This document shows positions 32,656 to 33,424 of a DNA stretch of 33,424 nt, piece by piece. A program made the position numbers and the translations under genes. Every line of letters starts with the position of its first letter. The stretch's first letter is position 1. Under the pieces are notes generated by a model. That model was given only the letters and a program-made list of their open reading frames with translations, was not told the origin of the DNA and did no database searches. Origin of the DNA: Bradyrhizobium sp. ORS 375 (lineage in GTDB: Bacteria > Pseudomonadota > Alphaproteobacteria > Rhizobiales > Xanthobacteraceae); contig NZ_CAFI01000025.1 of NCBI RefSeq assembly GCF_000239775.1, positions 1 to 33,424 of the forward strand. Direction: 5' to 3'.

Positions 32656-32934
32656 CTATTTGCTGTCCAGCAGCGGGTCCAGGAAGAACGGTTTCTTCTG
32701 GCCGCGCGAGGCGGCGGGGGAGCCGTCGGCGCCGTAGCCGGAGTTGAAGACGCCGGGCTTGTTGGCGTTGTCCGTCGCGGTATCGGTCGGGGCGGCGGAG
32801 AGCTGCGGGGCCGGCGGGGAGTTGGCCGGCAGGTCCAACGGGCCCTTGCGGCCGCAGGCGGCCAGCAGGAGCGCGGAAGCGCCCAGGACGAGCAGGACCC
32901 GGGCGACGGACGATGGACGGCGACTGCGATTCAC
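32656..32934 (-). CDS. small lipoprotein, LptM/YifL-like
   Basis: The product has a basic N-terminus, a hydrophobic stretch and the lipobox LAAC, followed by GRKGPLDLP, the signature of the short lipoproteins encoded next to lysA and argH. Related LptM stabilises the LPS-export protein LptD in Escherichia coli; that role here is inference. I chose the GTG at 32934, which places GGGGA 8 nt upstream and the lipidated cysteine at residue 27; ATGs at 32949 or 32982 would extend the signal. Mature length is about 65 residues. Confidence 0.85.
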   Translation of the reverse strand: MNRSRRPSSVARVLLVLGASALLLAACGRKGPLDLPANSPPAPQLSAAPTDTATDNANKPGVFNSGYGADGSPAASRGQKKPFFLDPLLDSK

Positions 32935-33032
32935 GTGTGAAATCCCCATGCGGGCGGCACCATACAGAGATCGGCGGGCCATGACGAGTGCCGGAGTGCC
33001 ACGCCAGTCCGATCAAATTTCGGCGCGGAGCC

Positions 33033-33424
33033 CTACTTCCGCTGCTTTTCCAGCCGCTTCAGCCAGGCCTTGGCCTGCGAAGCCACGTTCTTCGGCGCGG
33101 TGCCACCGAAGCTGGTTCGGCTCTTCACGGACGCCTCGACCGAGAGCACGCCGAGCACGTCGGCGGTGATCTTGGGCTCGACCTCCTGCATCGCCTTGAG
33201 CGGCAGCTCGTGCAGCGCCACACCCTGCTTCGACGCCAGCGCGACGATGCGCCCGGTGACGTGATGGGCCTCGCGGAACGGCATCTTCAGGGTGCGCACC
33301 AGCCAGTCGGCGAGATCGGTGGCGGTGGCATAGCCCTCGCCGGCGGCGGCCTTCATGCGGGCCTCATCCGGCACCAGGTCGAGCGCCATGCCGGTCATGG
33401 CGCGGATGGCGAGCGACAGCGCGG
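33033..33424 (-). CDS. argH: argininosuccinate lyase, C-terminal part (runs off the window)
   Basis: The frame is open to the end of the window and covers the last ~129 residues of Arg[13 protein letters not shown] leads into [28 protein letters not shown] and the C-terminal helix with SRTSFGG. ArgH cleaves argininosuccinate to arginine and fumarate. Only the 3' part is present; the active-site GSSxMPxKxNP loop lies outside. It precedes the lipoprotein and lysA genes on the same strand, the usual Rhizobiales order. Confidence 0.93.
   Translation of the reverse strand, partial: ALSLAIRAMTGMALDLVPDEARMKAAAGEGYATATDLADWLVRTLKMPFREAHHVTGRIVALASKQGVALHELPLKAMQEVEPKITADVLGVLSVEASVKSRTSFGGTAPKNVASQAKAWLKRLEKQRK

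Overview
The window looks like a chromosomal segment of an alphaproteobacterium of the Rhizobiales, most likely Bradyrhizobium or a close relative. Evidence: GC-rich coding with strong G/C third-position bias, a SAM-II riboswitch ahead of metX, the argH / small lipoprotein / lysA / DUF4175 neighbourhood, a D-tartrate dehydratase that matches my memory of the characterised Bradyrhizobium japonicum enzyme, and several families of dispersed palindromic repeats typical of that genus. Most of the window is ordinary core genome. I had no database search, so family names rest on motifs and recall.

Layout. 1-1271: repeat-rich intergenic DNA (a ~350-bp dispersed element and REP-like palindromes) around a small GIY-YIG nuclease gene. 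1272-3353: metX-metW (minus), preceded by a promoter, a SAM-II aptamer and a terminator/antiterminator switch. 3534-6434: a chorismate mutase gene, hisC and tyrA (plus), an aromatic/histidine amino-acid block. 6437-13188: a DUF2125 envelope protein, a ChaC-type cyclotransferase, a plsC-like acyltransferase, a DUF218/YdcF protein, ftsX-ftsE, a zinc-ribbon membrane protein and a CpdR-like receiver protein. 13544-19688: a LysR regulator divergent from a five-gene catabolic cluster (flavin-dependent monooxygenase, flavin reductase, sodium/solute symporter, small membrane protein, second NtaA-type monooxygenase) that has a near-consensus sigma-54 promoter. 19714-25144: tarD (minus), a GreA-like factor, a YfcE-like phosphodiesterase and a DUF4175/TIGR02302 protein divided into two ORFs. 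25145-26158: repeat-rich intergenic DNA.

26159-29513 is a clearly AT-richer, foreign-looking island of two convergent gene pairs: DUF262 + HEPN (plus) and vsr + C5 cytosine methyltransferase (minus). It looks like a compact defence island and is the best candidate for an under-described system here, because the methyltransferase has no recognisable cognate restriction nuclease while a ParB-like DUF262 protein and a HEPN protein with an intact RxxxxH motif sit tail-to-tail with it. 29579-33424 returns to core genes: argC, a small hypothetical gene, lysA, a small lipoprotein and the 3' part of argH, again interspersed with REP-like palindromes.

How the parts work together: the metX leader should shut down methionine synthesis when SAM is abundant; the tyrosine/histidine and lysine/arginine genes are biosynthetic; the LysR/sigma-54 cluster should import and oxidise an unidentified organic compound under specific nutrient control; and the island probably defends against phage or plasmids. 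No tRNA, rRNA, CRISPR array, integrase or transposase was recognised.
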